Notes: a model not told the origin generated them from the letters alone. DNA of 51,113 bases from an uncultured Faecalibacterium sp. (GCA_900551435.1 URVW01000008.1:1-51113), one strand, 5' to 3'; positions 40,097 to 48,312 are shown, counted from the stretch's first letter. Made by a program: numbers and translations.

Positions 40097-40831
40097 TAGA
40101 TCAAACCTTATCTGCTCATTTTCTGGTTTTCTCTGCGTCATTCCTGTCGCAATTTCAATTTGGCTTGCCGGGATCTCAAGTCCCCAGTTATCCCAGCCAA
40201 CATAATTTTTCCGAGCAAACAATTCGATTTTTTCTTGTTTCGGAAACATTTTTGTGATTCCATCAATCACTTCTTCCGGCTTTACGCTATGTGCGCCCCT
40301 ATGAACCGTAACCATCTGCCGAATATTTCTTGCCCCGCGCGGCTGAGGAAATTTTCCTTTCTTAAATGCCAACACAAATTCCGTCTGGCTGAGCGTATAC
40401 CGGCCCGGATTATGAACCATTTTATCCCACACAAATGCAACTGTTTTATACTCAAATCCCCATGCTTCTCCAAGCTCAATGGAATTTGCCATCTGCGGGC
40501 CAGTAGTCCACATAAACAAAATGCAATCCTCATCTGCAATCGAAGCGACATCGAGTTTTTTTAAGTCCTTGAGCTTTACGGTTGGATATTTGAACTCCGC
40601 TGAACTCAAGAAAATCTTTTTGCCAAAATCCTCATTTTCGCCTTTTATGACAGTCTTATCATACTGCATCTTTCCGCCGTAATCCCACGGTGGATCAGCA
40701 TAAATAACCTGATATTTTTTATTTGGCAACCGTGGATAAATCTCTTCTAGGGGGTTGACCTTTATCCGCTCTTTCCGCTGAACACTATAAAGTGAATATG
40801 CAGTTATTTCTTTTTTTTGATTTTCACCCAT
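40094..40831 (-). CDS. MT-A70-type adenine-N6 DNA methyltransferase of the MunI-like system
   Basis: 245 residues. Catalytic motif IV is DPPW at 46-49 (YADPPWDYGG), the SAM-binding FxGxG equivalent near the C terminus is weak, as in the MT-A70 group; LFMWTTGPQMANSIELGEAWGF and SVKPEEVIDGITKMFP are family stretches. Paired with the restriction enzyme at 41199, it should methylate the adenine in CAATTG (recognition by analogy to MunI). AT-rich relative to the chromosome. Divergent from the controller gene. Confidence 0.87.
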   Translation of the reverse strand: MGENQKKEITAYSLYSVQRKERIKVNPLEEIYPRLPNKKYQVIYADPPWDYGGKMQYDKTVIKGENEDFGKKIFLSSAEFKYPTVKLKDLKKLDVASIADEDCILFMWTTGPQMANSIELGEAWGFEYKTVAFVWDKMVHNPGRYTLSQTEFVLAFKKGKFPQPRGARNIRQMVTVHRGAHSVKPEEVIDGITKMFPKQEKIELFARKNYVGWDNWGLEIPASQIEIATGMTQRKPENEQIRFDL

Positions 40832-40896
40832 ATGATTCTCCGTTTCTCTGGATGCTCTCTTCTACTTTTAATTATAGTTTGTCCGCGATGAATAGT

Positions 40897-40924
40897 CAAC
40901 GGATTTGTTGCTTATAGTCCGTTG
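40897..40924. promoter_or_regulatory. Candidate C-box region of the restriction system
   Basis: CAACGGA (40897-40903) and TCCGTTG (40918-40924) are inverted repeats, each preceded by ATAGTC. This is the usual place for controller-protein operators, between the divergent methyltransferase and controller genes. Confidence 0.5.
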
Positions 40925-40975
40925 TCCCAAATACATCATCCAGATACACTCTACTTTAGAAGAAGAGGTGTTTCC

Positions 40976-41185
40976 ATGATTACAAAGCAATTTGGCGAAC
41001 GCATCAAAGAACTTCGAAACGCAAAAGGGCTGAGTCAAGAGAAATTCGCATTATCGATTGATATGGACCGGACCTACTACGCTTCTGTCGAAAGTGGAAA
41101 ACGAAATATCTCCCTTAACAATATTGACAAAATTGCCCGTGGTCTTGGCATATCGCTTGAAGAACTTTTCAAAGGACTATCATGA
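40976..41185 (+). CDS. Restriction-modification controller protein (XRE-type HTH)
   Basis: 69 residues: GERIKELRNAKGLSQEKFALSIDMDRTYYASVESGKRNISLNNIDKIARGLGISLEELF is a complete five-helix HTH_3 domain, with the SQEKFA(x)xxxxDRTYxSxxExGKRN pattern of C proteins in type II systems. It precedes and nearly abuts the endonuclease gene, the usual order C then R. It delays the endonuclease until the methyltransferase has protected the DNA. RBS GAAGAGG. The ATG at 40976 is preferred to the upstream one at 40922. Confidence 0.88.
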   Translation: MITKQFGERIKELRNAKGLSQEKFALSIDMDRTYYASVESGKRNISLNNIDKIARGLGISLEELFKGLS

Positions 41186-41198
41186 TGGGGGACTACAT

Positions 41199-41825
41199 AT
41201 GGCAGGAAATGCATTAAGAAAAAGAGAGAATTGGCAGACTGAATCCGGCCCAAGGGGACGTTCCGGTTCTGCAGAGAAAAATCTGATCTCGGCCCTGCGA
41301 GCAAATCTTGATTTATCCATTTATGAGATCAATGATCATCCCACCGACTTAAAGCATCTGTACGAACACGTTGTATTGTCAGATAAAACCTGCTCTGAAA
41401 TCTTTAATCCCAGCGAAGCCGCCATGAAAAACGCGCAAAAAAGAGGTTGGGGTGTTTCTCCGGATTTTTCGATCCGCAATAAGAAAACCGGAAAAATTCT
41501 CTTTGGTGAAATCAAACGCCAAGACGGCTGGGTGGAAGGAAAAGACCCCAGTGCCGGGCGCGGGAATGCCCATGAACGAATGTGCAAGCTGTTCACTCCC
41601 GGCCTTCTGAAGAAATACAGAGAATTAAGCGGCATTACAAGTGAGGATATCTTACCATTTTGGGTCGTGCTGGAAGGGGATATTACCCGTGACCCCAAAC
41701 GTAACCGCGAAATCGCATTCTGGTTTGATCAATATGATAAAAACTACTTTATGTGGCGGCCCCAGATGACAGACAAAGACCTTGTTGAGCATTTCAATCA
41801 ATATCTAAAACCCTATCTCGATTAA
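41199..41825 (+). CDS. MunI-like type II restriction endonuclease (probable CAATTG specificity)
   Basis: 208 residues against 202 for MunI. The PD-(D/E)xK site is intact and matches MunI: SPDFSI with D89 and GEIKRQDG with E104 and K106, then a highly conserved run including GWVEGKDPSAGRGNAHER, CKLFTPGLLK and ILPFWVVLEGDITRDPKR. This close similarity supports cutting at C^AATTG, to be verified. RBS GGGGG is seven bases before the ATG. AT-rich, with a terminator right after it. Confidence 0.9.
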   Translation: MAGNALRKRENWQTESGPRGRSGSAEKNLISALRANLDLSIYEINDHPTDLKHLYEHVVLSDKTCSEIFNPSEAAMKNAQKRGWGVSPDFSIRNKKTGKILFGEIKRQDGWVEGKDPSAGRGNAHERMCKLFTPGLLKKYRELSGITSEDILPFWVVLEGDITRDPKRNREIAFWFDQYDKNYFMWRPQMTDKDLVEHFNQYLKPYLD

Positions 41826-41867
41826 ATCAGCGAACCTCGGTCTTTATGGACCGAGGTTCGCTGATTT
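41825..41867. terminator. Bidirectional terminator after the restriction gene
   Basis: Perfect 18-base stem (41825-41842 with 41849-41866) containing AGCGAACCTCGGTC; the last bases are TTTT. Between the endonuclease (plus) and the asparaginase gene (minus). Confidence 0.9.
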
Positions 41868-42875
41868 TCAATGATAGAACGTATCAAAATTGATCTGCCG
41901 ATAGAACCGCTGCTGGAGCTGGTCGAAGCTCTCGCAGTTCTGGGCCAGAAGCCACATGACCTTGGTGACGACAGCTTCGATGGTCATATCGTGGGCCTCG
42001 AGGAAGCGGAAGCGGTTCTTGACCCGCTTGCCCACCTCGTAGATGCCCACATCGCTGCCCTCGTAGGTGACCTGCGTGGTCAGGATCAGAATTTTGTGGG
42101 TCTTGTCGTAATCGCCCAGCCCTTCCGCAAAGGCATCCATGAGCCGCTGCGGAATGCCGCCGACGCCGAAGCTTTCCACAATGATGCAGTCGTATTGTTG
42201 AAAGATCGCCGGGATGAGTTCCGGGCCAAGTCCCGGCGTCAGCTTGAGCAGAAACACCTTGGGGTTGAGGGCGCGGCCAAACTCCACGGGGCCGGTGGGC
42301 CACGGCGAGGGGACATAGCGCACCAGCCGGTCGCCCTGCACCAGCGCCAGCGCCGGGAAATTGACCGACGCAAAGGCATCGTAACTGATGGTCTTGTTCT
42401 TTTTGGCGCGGGTCCCCGCGATGACGTGCCCGCCAAAGACCACCATCACGCCCCGGCTGCCCTGATCCAGCGCGCAGATGACGCTGTCACGCAGGTTTTT
42501 CTTAGCGTCGGTGATCTCATTGGAGATAGGCTGCTGGGCGCCGGTCAGGATGATGGGCTTGTCTGCATTCTGGATGAGATAGGACAGCGCCGCCGCCGAA
42601 TAGGCCAGCGTATCCGTGCCGTGGCAGATGATGAAGCCGTCGTAGAGCGCATAATTCTCCTGCACGGCCTTGGCCATCATCAGCCAGTGCTCCGGCCCGA
42701 GGTCGGTGCTGTCGATGCTGCACAGGGCCAGCGTTTCGGGACAGCAGAGGTCGTTCAGTTCCGGCAGATGGGCCAGCAGTTCTTCGCTGGTCAGGACCGG
42801 CTTCAGCCCCTGCGCCGTGCGCACGCTGGCGATGGTCCCGCCGGTGGTGATAAAAAGAAGCCGCTGTTTGGTCAT
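41868..42875 (-). CDS. ansA: L-asparaginase, type I
   Basis: 335 residues, cytoplasmic type I length. Motifs: TTGGTIAS (nucleophile Thr14 in TGGTI), DSTDLGPEHW, ICHGTDTLAYSAAAL with the second catalytic Thr and the Lys in TDAKKNL. Hydrolyses asparagine to aspartate and ammonia. No signal peptide. Own extended -10 TGTTATACT at 42912. Confidence 0.93.
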   Translation of the reverse strand: MTKQRLLFITTGGTIASVRTAQGLKPVLTSEELLAHLPELNDLCCPETLALCSIDSTDLGPEHWLMMAKAVQENYALYDGFIICHGTDTLAYSAAALSYLIQNADKPIILTGAQQPISNEITDAKKNLRDSVICALDQGSRGVMVVFGGHVIAGTRAKKNKTISYDAFASVNFPALALVQGDRLVRYVPSPWPTGPVEFGRALNPKVFLLKLTPGLGPELIPAIFQQYDCIIVESFGVGGIPQRLMDAFAEGLGDYDKTHKILILTTQVTYEGSDVGIYEVGKRVKNRFRFLEAHDMTIEAVVTKVMWLLAQNCESFDQLQQRFYRQINFDTFYH

Positions 42876-42911
42876 ATTATTTCGTTCCTCCGCGTCATTT
42901 CAAATCGATTC

Positions 42912-42920
42912 AGTATAACA
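42912..42920 (-). promoter_or_regulatory. Extended -10 of ansA
   Basis: TGTTATACT on the minus strand, 36 bp before the ansA start. Confidence 0.6.
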
Positions 42921-42984
42921 CATTCTGCAGAGAATGAAAAGTGCGCCGTTTTGGAACTTGGTCACAGATTTTTCGTCCAAAAGG

Positions 42985-42992
42985 TGTATACT
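42985..42992 (+). promoter_or_regulatory. Extended -10 of the reductase/Crp operon
   Basis: TGTATACT, about 27 bp before the start of the thioredoxin-reductase-like gene; no clear -35. Confidence 0.5.
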
Positions 42993-43018
42993 AGAAGAAA
43001 AACCACAGGAGGTCCTCT

Positions 43019-43879
43019 ATGCCTGATCTTGTCATCGTCGGTTCCGGCCCCGCCGGAGTTTCCGCCGCATTATATGCCGCCCGCGCCGGGGTCCGGACCA
43101 CCGTTCTCACCAAAGGCCCCGGTGCGCTGGACCGCGCCGAGCTGATTCAAAACTACTACGGTTTCGCCGAACCCATTTCCGGCGCAGAGCTGGAACGCCG
43201 CGGCATCGAGGGCGCCAAGGCACTGGGGGTGAACTTCGTCACCACCGAGGCCGTCGGCCTGACTTACACCGACAGACTGACCGTGGAAACGCTGGCCGGG
43301 GAATTTCCCGCCGACGCCGTCATTTTAGCCACCGGCGCTTCCCGCGCCGCGCCGAAGATTCCCGGACTTGTGGGGCTGGAAGGCCATGGTGTCAGCTACT
43401 GCGCCACCTGCGATGCCTTTTTCTACCGAGGAAAAGATGTCGCGGTTCTCGGAAACGGCGAATACGCCCTGCACGAAGTCCAAGCGCTCCTGCCCGTCGT
43501 GAAGAGCGTGACGCTGCTCACCAATGGTTCTCCGCTGACGGCGCAGTTCCCGCCGGAAGTTGCCGTTCATCCGGAAAAGATCGACGCCATTCTGGGCGAA
43601 GAGCGGGTCACCGGCGTCCAGCTGAACGGCGGCGGCATCGTAGAGCTGTCCGGCGTATTCGTCGCGCTGGGCGTGGCGGGCAGCACCGCGCTGGCCCGCA
43701 AGCTGGGCGCTGAAGTGGACGGGAACCGCATCGTCGTGGACCCCCGCACCATGCAGACCACCCTGCCCGGGCTTTATGCCGCCGGGGACTGCACCGGTGG
43801 TCTTCTGCAGGTCGCCAAGGCCGTTTATGAGGGTGCACTGGCGGGCACGGAAGCCGCCAAGGCCCTGCGGAAAGGATAA
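43019..43879 (+). CDS. Thioredoxin-reductase-like flavoprotein
   Basis: 286 residues, shorter than TrxB (about 310). FAD motif VGSGPAG (7-13), redox pair CATC at 128-131 (SYCATCDAFFY), NADPH motif GNGEYA at 145-150 and the closing AAGDCTGGLLQVAKAVYEGALAG. The NADPH GxGxxA is complete. Its substrate may be thioredoxin or a related small carrier. It is followed after four bases by a Crp/Fnr regulator, so redox sensing is a plausible theme. Confidence 0.88.
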   Translation: MPDLVIVGSGPAGVSAALYAARAGVRTTVLTKGPGALDRAELIQNYYGFAEPISGAELERRGIEGAKALGVNFVTTEAVGLTYTDRLTVETLAGEFPADAVILATGASRAAPKIPGLVGLEGHGVSYCATCDAFFYRGKDVAVLGNGEYALHEVQALLPVVKSVTLLTNGSPLTAQFPPEVAVHPEKIDAILGEERVTGVQLNGGGIVELSGVFVALGVAGSTALARKLGAEVDGNRIVVDPRTMQTTLPGLYAAGDCTGGLLQVAKAVYEGALAGTEAAKALRKG

Positions 43880-43883
43880 CATC

Positions 43884-44579
43884 ATGTCAGAGGTGCAAAC
43901 AAGCAAGGTCAACCGGGACTGTCTGGCCTGTGCGTTCCCATTCTGGGATCAGCTGACCCCCGACGAGCAGGAACTTCTCTGCCGAAACACCCGGCCCGTC
44001 AAGTACCGAAAAGGGGAGCGGGTCCACAGCCCGGTGGAAAACTGCGTCGGCATCCTGCTGCTGCGCTCCGGCCAGCTGCGGGCCTATCTGCTCTCGGAGG
44101 ACGGGCGCGACATCACGCTGTACCGTCTGTTTCAAGGTGAAATTTGTATTCTGTCCGCTTCCTGCGTTATGGATTCGGTCAACTTCGACCTCTACATCGA
44201 CGCCGAAGAGGACACCGAGGCCTACTGCATTGGCGCGGGGATGTTCCGCCGCCTGATGCAGCAGAATGTCTATGTCCGCTGCTACGCCTACCAGATGACT
44301 GCCGAGCGCTTTTCCGACACCATGTGGACCATGCAGCAGATCTTATTCATGAGCGCAGACCGGCGGCTGGCCATCTTCCTCACCGATGAGCTGGCCAAGA
44401 CTGGCGGAAATGAGCTTCGCATGACCCATGACCAAATTGCCCGCTACATGGGTTCCGCCCGCGAGGTGGTCAGCCGTCTGCTGAAGTACTTCGCGGGGGA
44501 AGGTATCGTTCAGCTCCACCGGGGCGGCGTGACCGTCGTAGACAAAAAGCGCTTGCAGAAAATTGCAAACGGGGAGTAA
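43884..44579 (+). CDS. Crp/Fnr-family regulator
   Basis: 231 residues: cyclic-nucleotide-like domain (GILLLRSGQLRAYLLSEDGRDITLYRLFQGEICILSASC) and a C-terminal HTH_Crp (MTHDQIARYMGSAREVVSRLLKYFAGEGIVQL). N-terminal Cys 13 and 16 plus C33 and C54 are noteworthy: with the reductase upstream they could serve as a thiol or Fe-S sensor, though spacing does not match E. coli FNR. ATG at 43884 is four bases after the reductase stop; the open frame from 43776 overlaps that gene. Confidence 0.88.
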   Translation: MSEVQTSKVNRDCLACAFPFWDQLTPDEQELLCRNTRPVKYRKGERVHSPVENCVGILLLRSGQLRAYLLSEDGRDITLYRLFQGEICILSASCVMDSVNFDLYIDAEEDTEAYCIGAGMFRRLMQQNVYVRCYAYQMTAERFSDTMWTMQQILFMSADRRLAIFLTDELAKTGGNELRMTHDQIARYMGSAREVVSRLLKYFAGEGIVQLHRGGVTVVDKKRLQKIANGE

Positions 44580-44586
44580 CAAGAAA

Positions 44587-44625
44587 GGGACGCCGCATCG
44601 TATGATGCAGCGTCCCTGTTGTTTT
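44587..44625 (+). terminator. Terminator of the reductase/Crp operon
   Basis: GGGACGC(C)GCATC and GATGC(A)GCGTCCC arms, then GTTGTTTT. Confidence 0.75.
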
Positions 44626-44637
44626 ACGCTTTTCTTC

Positions 44638-45141
44638 TCAGCTCTTGCAGCCGGATTCCTCTTCCAAGCCGGAGAAATCGCTGGCTTCAGCGATCTTGGT
44701 CACGTCGAACTTGCCGTTCTCGTCCTTGGGAGCGACAGCGGGGCCGGCCTCGACCGGGTTCACCGTCTCGTCCGCTTCCACGGGCTTCTCCTCGCTCAGC
44801 TCGGGCTGGACAGCTGGTTCAGCAGAAGCTTCTTCCGCGGGCTGTGCTTCCACAGCGGGGGCTGCTTCCGGAGCTTCCGGCTCCGGCGGCTGCTTCTCGA
44901 AGGCAGGGGGCCAAGCTGCACCCGGCTCTGCGGGGGTGTGCTCTGCCTTTGCCTCGCCCTCAGCGTAGGCTTCGGCGGTCTTGGCGGCCTCTGCGGCGTC
45001 CTTTTCTGCCTCTTCGGGGAACTCCACCTCTTCGACGTGGAGCGGGTCCTTGTCGTTCAGGACTTTATCCAGCACGACAATGGCAGCACCGGTGACCGCG
45101 ACAGCCGCCGCAGCACCCAGAACACGGAACAATGTTTTCAT
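44638..45141 (-). CDS. Acidic Ala/Glu/Pro-rich membrane-anchored protein
   Basis: 167 residues. One N-terminal membrane helix (VLGAAAAVAVTGAAIVVLDKVL) followed by a disordered stretch very rich in Glu, Ala and Pro, ending GCKS. AAGGAGG precedes the ATG. Third gene of the G3E GTPase operon (29 bp after it). No known domain; may be a metal-binding or spacer-like surface protein because of its charge. Function unknown. Confidence 0.7.
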   Translation of the reverse strand: MKTLFRVLGAAAAVAVTGAAIVVLDKVLNDKDPLHVEEVEFPEEAEKDAAEAAKTAEAYAEGEAKAEHTPAEPGAAWPPAFEKQPPEPEAPEAAPAVEAQPAEEASAEPAVQPELSEEKPVEADETVNPVEAGPAVAPKDENGKFDVTKIAEASDFSGLEEESGCKS

Positions 45142-45170
45142 GGTGGAATCCTCCTTAGATTCGTTTGTTT

Positions 45171-46133
45171 TTAAGAGAATGTGACGACATCATTCAACGG
45201 CTTTTCGGCCGGCTCCACCGAGATGGCGGTGAGCACCGGGCCTTTGCCGCGATAGATGTTATGGAACTTGTAATTGACCTTTGCGGTCACGGTGACCCAA
45301 GCGCGCTGTTCCAGCGCCTTGTAGCCATCGTAGGAGCAGGGGAATCCAACGAACTGGATATCCTGCACGCAGCAGGTCATGGCGAAGCGGCCGGGAACGA
45401 AGCTGTTCTTGCCCGCGCGGTTGGTCTGGCAGACCTGTGCGAGGAACTTGACGGTCTTGCCCGCATACTTCTGCGGCTCGTCCTGACAATCCATATACCA
45501 GATGCCGAAATCGTCATCGCCGATCTCCACGACCGGGGCGTTCAGATCAAAGGGCAGGGGGTCCGGGATATCGTCGTAGGCCACGCTGCCGTCGGCGAAC
45601 TCGTAGGCGATATCGCACTTGCGGGATGCCTGACGCACCAGCTTGTGCAGCTCCTGACGGGCCGCGTCGTTGTTGACGGCCTCGGCGCGGTTGAACACGA
45701 TCAGCTCGCTGCGGGCGATCTTGTCCAGCATGAGGGCACGCATGGAGTTGTCGCGGGCGTAGGTGAGGGCCGTCGTGCCGTCGGCGGTGGCGATGCACTG
45801 GTAGACGATCCAGTTCTCGGGCAGATTGTTTGCCAGATCCTGCAGCATCCACATGCCGTTGTACTCGATGACCACACGACCGGCATCGGCTTCCTTGGCC
45901 AGCTTGGCGAGGTTCTGCGGGTTCAGCTCGGCCTTGTCCTCGAGGTTGTAGAGGGTCACGCCGGGGAATGCGAACTTCTTCTCGTTGTATTCCTCTTCAC
46001 CCTCTTCGCAGACCAGCAGCAGGGTCTTGTCGCCGGAATCGAAATTGGGGTCTTCAAACGTCTCCTGAATGAACTTGGTCTTTCCGCTTTCCAGAAAGCC
46101 CACAAACAGGTAAACTGGGATCTCATTTGCCAT
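45171..46133 (-). CDS. G3E GTPase fused to a DUF1980/YcgQ-like domain
   Basis: 320 residues. First ~170: P-loop VGFLESGKTKF (11-21) of the CobW/HypB/UreG group; the base-recognition motif is VFNRAEA in place of NKxD, and there is no CxCC metal site. Residues ~220-312 match the C-terminal DUF1980 region of YcgQ-type proteins (KTVKFLAQVC, FVPGRFAMTCCVQDIQFVGF, with C254-C255). I know YcgQ as the partner of a permease (YcgR), so this fusion puts a GTPase in place of the permease side. Predicted cytoplasmic metal handling; the metal is probably zinc. Second gene of the operon, 28 bp after the His-rich GTPase. Confidence 0.78.
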   Translation of the reverse strand: MANEIPVYLFVGFLESGKTKFIQETFEDPNFDSGDKTLLLVCEEGEEEYNEKKFAFPGVTLYNLEDKAELNPQNLAKLAKEADAGRVVIEYNGMWMLQDLANNLPENWIVYQCIATADGTTALTYARDNSMRALMLDKIARSELIVFNRAEAVNNDAARQELHKLVRQASRKCDIAYEFADGSVAYDDIPDPLPFDLNAPVVEIGDDDFGIWYMDCQDEPQKYAGKTVKFLAQVCQTNRAGKNSFVPGRFAMTCCVQDIQFVGFPCSYDGYKALEQRAWVTVTAKVNYKFHNIYRGKGPVLTAISVEPAEKPLNDVVTFS

Positions 46134-46161
46134 AAACGGTACTTCCTCCTCTTGTCAAGGC

Positions 46162-47433
46162 TCAGCAGCCGAACAGACCAGCGATGGCCTTTTCATCCAG
46201 CTTGGAGCCGATGACGACCAGCTTGCCGCCGACATCTGCGCCGCGGGAACGGACTTCCCACTCGCCGGGAACATAGTCGAACTCCAGCCAGCCGTCTGCG
46301 CCGCCGTCCACGATGCCCTTGGAGCGCAGGATCATGCCGTACTTGCCGGTATCCAGCTCGGTCAGAGCGTGCTCGATGTCTGCCTTTGCGATCTTCTTGG
46401 CCGTCTCGACGCCCCAGCTGGTGAACACCTCGTCAGCGTCGTGGCCGTCGTGATGATGATGGTGGTGATGATGACCGCAGCAGCAATGGCCGTCCTCATC
46501 GTGATGGTGATGATGCTCGTGTTCATCCTCATCGTCATCATCGTCGTGGTGGTGATGCTCATGCTCGTCATGGTCATCATCGTCGTCATCATGATGGTGG
46601 TGGCAGCAATGATGATCGTGGTCGCCATCATCCTCATCGTGATCGTGATGATGATGTTCGTGCTCGTCCTCGTCGTCATCATCATCGTCGTCGTGATCGT
46701 GGTGATGATGGCCGCAGCTGCACACGCCGTTCTCATCGTAATGATGATGGTGATGCTCTTCCTCTTCTTCCTCGTCCTCGTGGGCGTGCTCTTCGTTGGC
46801 CTTGGCAGCCATGGCGATCAGCTCTGCCTTGAAGTCGTCCTTGGTGGACATGGCGTTCAGGATCTGCTCGCCGGTCAGGGCGTCCCAAGCGGTGGTGACG
46901 ATGGTCGCGGTCGGGTTCTTCTCGCGCAGCATAGCCACAGCGGCAGCGATCTTCTCCTCGCTGGCGGTCTGGGTGCGGCTGAGGATGATGCAGCTTGCAT
47001 GGCTGATCTGGTCATCGTAGAACTCGCCGAAGTTCTTCATATACATCTTGACTTTGTTCACGTCGGCCACGGTGACGAAGCTGTTCAGCTGAACGTCCAG
47101 ATGCTCGGCCACGCCTTCCACAGCGCGGGTCACATCGGACAGCTTGCCGACGCCCGACGGCTCGATCACGATGCGGTCCGGATGGTACTGATCCACGACC
47201 TGCTGCAGGGCGGCGCGGAAGTCGCCCACCAGAGAGCAGCAGATGCAGCCCGCGTTCAGCTCGTTGATCTGGATGCCGGATTCCTTCAGGAAGCCGCCGT
47301 CAATGCCGATCTCACCGAACTCGTTCTCGATCAGAACGACCTTCTGGCCCGCAAAGGACTCTTTGATGAGCTTCTTGATCAGAGTGGTCTTACCGGCGCC
47401 CAAAAAGCCGGAGAAAATATCGATCTTGGTCAT
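46162..47433 (-). CDS. COG0523 (CobW-type) GTPase metallochaperone with very large His/Asp/Cys insert
   Basis: 423 residues. P-loop GFLGAGKT (9-16), metal motif CICC at 63-66, ENEFGEIGIDGG switch region and EPSGVG are the COG0523 hallmarks, with the CobW C-terminal domain at the end. Between them, residues 216-332 form an insert with 47 His, many Asp/Glu and Cys clusters (CSC, CC, CCC), probably to bind several zinc or similar ions. Likely a zinc (or nickel/cobalt) chaperone or buffer. The start at 47433 follows AGAGG by 11 bases; an upstream ATG at 47484 is rejected. Operon leader. Confidence 0.92.
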   Translation of the reverse strand: MTKIDIFSGFLGAGKTTLIKKLIKESFAGQKVVLIENEFGEIGIDGGFLKESGIQINELNAGCICCSLVGDFRAALQQVVDQYHPDRIVIEPSGVGKLSDVTRAVEGVAEHLDVQLNSFVTVADVNKVKMYMKNFGEFYDDQISHASCIILSRTQTASEEKIAAAVAMLREKNPTATIVTTAWDALTGEQILNAMSTKDDFKAELIAMAAKANEEHAHEDEEEEEEHHHHHYDENGVCSCGHHHHDHDDDDDDDEDEHEHHHHDHDEDDGDHDHHCCHHHHDDDDDDHDEHEHHHHDDDDDEDEHEHHHHHDEDGHCCCGHHHHHHHHDGHDADEVFTSWGVETAKKIAKADIEHALTELDTGKYGMILRSKGIVDGGADGWLEFDYVPGEWEVRSRGADVGGKLVVIGSKLDEKAIAGLFGC

Positions 47434-47529
47434 AATGCTGTTTGCCTCTTTCTTTTTCCAAAGCCCGCAAAGGGGAACATTCAAGCAATCAGAGCCGCAG
47501 AGTGCTGGCTCAAAAATCCTTACATCCCT

Positions 47530-47535
47530 ATTATA
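47530..47535 (-). promoter_or_regulatory. -10 of the G3E GTPase operon
   Basis: TATAAT on the minus strand 97 bp before the start at 47433; -35 poor. A zinc-dependent repressor site could lie near, but no clear Zur box is visible. Confidence 0.5.
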
Positions 47536-47706
47536 ACAAGTCTGTCAATGGGAAACCGCCCTTTTTCATGAGAAAATTGTAACATTTTTTGCAATTTGGT
47601 TGCGTTTTGAAGTCCGTCGGCTCTTTTTGCCGCCTTGCAATGGCTTTTTTGCGCTGGTATACTGAGTTTTGCCCGCTTTTTCCGCCCGATCTCGGAGGTT
47701 CTTTTC

Positions 47707-48312
47707 ATGAAAACGCTCCTTTTGCTGCGTCACTCCATCCCCGAACGCACCGGCTCCGACCCGTGCCTTTCTGCCGACGGCATCCAGCTGGCCGAGCAGG
47801 TCTTTCAGGCCGAGCCGTTCCGCCGTGTGTCTGCGGTGTGGTCATCTCCCGCGCAGCGGGCCGCACAGACTGCCGCCCTGCTGGGGCTTCCGGTCACGCT
47901 GGACGCCCGCCTTTCGGAGCGCCGGACCGGCGACACCACCGGGCAGGACCTCTCGTTCTGGCAGCGCCAATATGAGGACCCGGACTTCAAAAATCCGGAC
48001 GGCGAATCTTTCCGCGAGGTCCGCACCCGGATGTCCGGCTGCCTTCAGGAGATCTTCTCCGCCCTGCCGGACGGCGGAACGGCCCTTGTCGTCTCCCACG
48101 CCGCCGCCATCTGCAGCGTTTTGCAGACCTTCTGCACCGTCGAAGTCACCGACGCCGCCCGCAAGCTGCGGCGCATCACGTTTCAGGGAAAAGTGCTTCT
48201 TGACGGAAAACTGGACCCTGCGTGCTGCTTTGTGGTGTGCAAAAGTCCTCCTTCTGTCGAATCCTGCTCCTTTTTTCGTGATTTTTACAAAAATGTATTG
48301 ACAACCTTTTAA
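47707..48312 (+). CDS. Histidine phosphatase (phosphoglycerate-mutase-like)
   Basis: 201 residues. RHS at 8-10 (LLLLRHSIPER), phosphate-pocket Arg in SSPAQRAAQTA, acid in RLSERRTGD and the second His in VVSHAAAI. These are all catalytic residues of the branch 1 histidine phosphatase family. Substrate unknown. A TCGGAGG precedes the ATG. The last ~15 residues overlap the promoter at 48298. Confidence 0.88.
   Translation: MKTLLLLRHSIPERTGSDPCLSADGIQLAEQVFQAEPFRRVSAVWSSPAQRAAQTAALLGLPVTLDARLSERRTGDTTGQDLSFWQRQYEDPDFKNPDGESFREVRTRMSGCLQEIFSALPDGGTALVVSHAAAICSVLQTFCTVEVTDAARKLRRITFQGKVLLDGKLDPACCFVVCKSPPSVESCSFFRDFYKNVLTTF

Noticed and set aside
46369..47571. 400-residue apparently membrane-like frame (runs of Val, Ile, Met) on the plus strand
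   Set aside because: It is the antisense of the His/Asp-rich GTPase: CAT and GAT repeats read backwards become ATG and ATC, which makes an apparent hydrophobic protein.
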